NCBI RefSeq assembly: GCF_004362715.1
Contig: NZ_SNYC01000004.1
Span: forward strand, 806,001 to 870,000
DNA: 64,000 nucleotides
DNA from: Pedobacter metabolipauper
Lineage (GTDB): Bacteria > Bacteroidota > Bacteroidia > Sphingobacteriales > Sphingobacteriaceae
Direction of reading: 5' to 3'
Every line of letters starts with the position of its first letter. Within the stretch, counting starts at the first letter, position 1. Made by a program: the position numbers and the translations under genes. Positions 63,992 through 64,000 of this stretch are shown here, piece by piece. The notes below the pieces were generated by a model. That model did not search any database. It worked only from the letters and a program-made list of their open reading frames with translations, and had not been told where the DNA came from.

Positions 63992-64000
63992 ATGATGAAC
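63992..64000 (+). CDS. Start of a further gene, cut by the window edge
   Basis: ATGATGAAC begins 2 nt after the acyltransferase stop, as expected for the next gene of the operon. Only three codons are visible, so nothing can be said of its product. The second ATG (63995) could equally be the start. Confidence 0.3.

Overview
The window looks like a chromosomal segment of a Bacteroidota bacterium, most likely Sphingobacteriaceae (Pedobacter or a close relative). The evidence is AT-rich DNA, promoter-like TTTG...TAnnTTTG elements, a Wzi/CpsB/Wza/Wzc set of the Bacteroidota type, and a DUF6266 gene. This placement is inference from gene content only. Nearly the whole 64 kb encodes surface-glycan synthesis: about 20 glycosyltransferases, 2 initiating phosphoglycosyl transferases, 3 Wzx-like flippases, 2 Wzy-like polymerases, 9 acyl/acetyltransferases, 2 pyruvyltransferases, 2 Wza/Wzc export pairs and several nucleotide-sugar pathways. 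No rRNA, tRNA, CRISPR array or transposase was seen.

Layout. (A) 1-7110, plus strand: a truncated GT29-like gene, three GT4 enzymes, a GNAT protein, a polymerase-like membrane protein and a polysaccharide deacetylase. They end convergently against cutC (7107-7829, minus), a housekeeping-type gene inside the locus. (B) 8000-11513, plus: a PglA-, PglC-, PglD- and PglE-like module (bacillosamine-type 2,4-diamino sugar and its lipid carrier transfer) behind a good TTTG-N18-TAGATTTG promoter. (C) 11494-15196, minus: an inverted four-gene island (flippase, acyltransferase, GT11 fucosyltransferase, GT2). (D) 15418-23256, plus: a PglF-like 4,6-dehydratase, the missing first step for module B, then Wzi, CpsB-like phosphatase, Wza and Wzc. 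(E) 23272-30492: gmd, then an apparently complete CDP-glucose to CDP-tyvelose pathway (E3-type reductase, RfbF, RfbG, paratose synthase-like SDR, RfbH, RfbE). (F) 30474-42967: flippase, two GT2, acyltransferase, GTs, polymerase, acyltransferase 3, GT2s and an unassigned SDR. (G) 43207-46057: WcaJ-type phosphoglycosyl transferase, rfbC and rfbD. (H) 46054-48840: a non-glycan island holding a 66-aa basic protein, CGCCAAA repeats, an 11-bp tandem array, a DUF6266 gene and a 400-aa protein with a faint RteC-like C-terminus, bounded by terminators. (I) 48857-64000: a divergent LbH/GT8 pair, then a second Wza/Wzc pair followed by pyruvyltransferases, a flippase, LbH acyltransferases, GTs and an acyltransferase 3. 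The next gene begins at the right edge.

How the parts work together. Nucleotide sugars made by the Pgl-like, CDP-dideoxyhexose, GDP- and dTDP-sugar enzymes would be loaded on undecaprenyl phosphate by the PglC-like or WcaJ-like enzyme. The GTs extend and the acyl- and pyruvyltransferases decorate the unit. Wzx flips it, Wzy polymerises it, and Wzc/Wza export it, with CpsB-like phosphatase and Wzi acting in regulation and surface attachment. Two Wza/Wzc pairs, two initiating enzymes and three flippases suggest that at least two different glycans are encoded side by side. Missing from the window are rfbA/rfbB, a GDP-fucose synthase for gmd and GT11, and a polymerase for region I.
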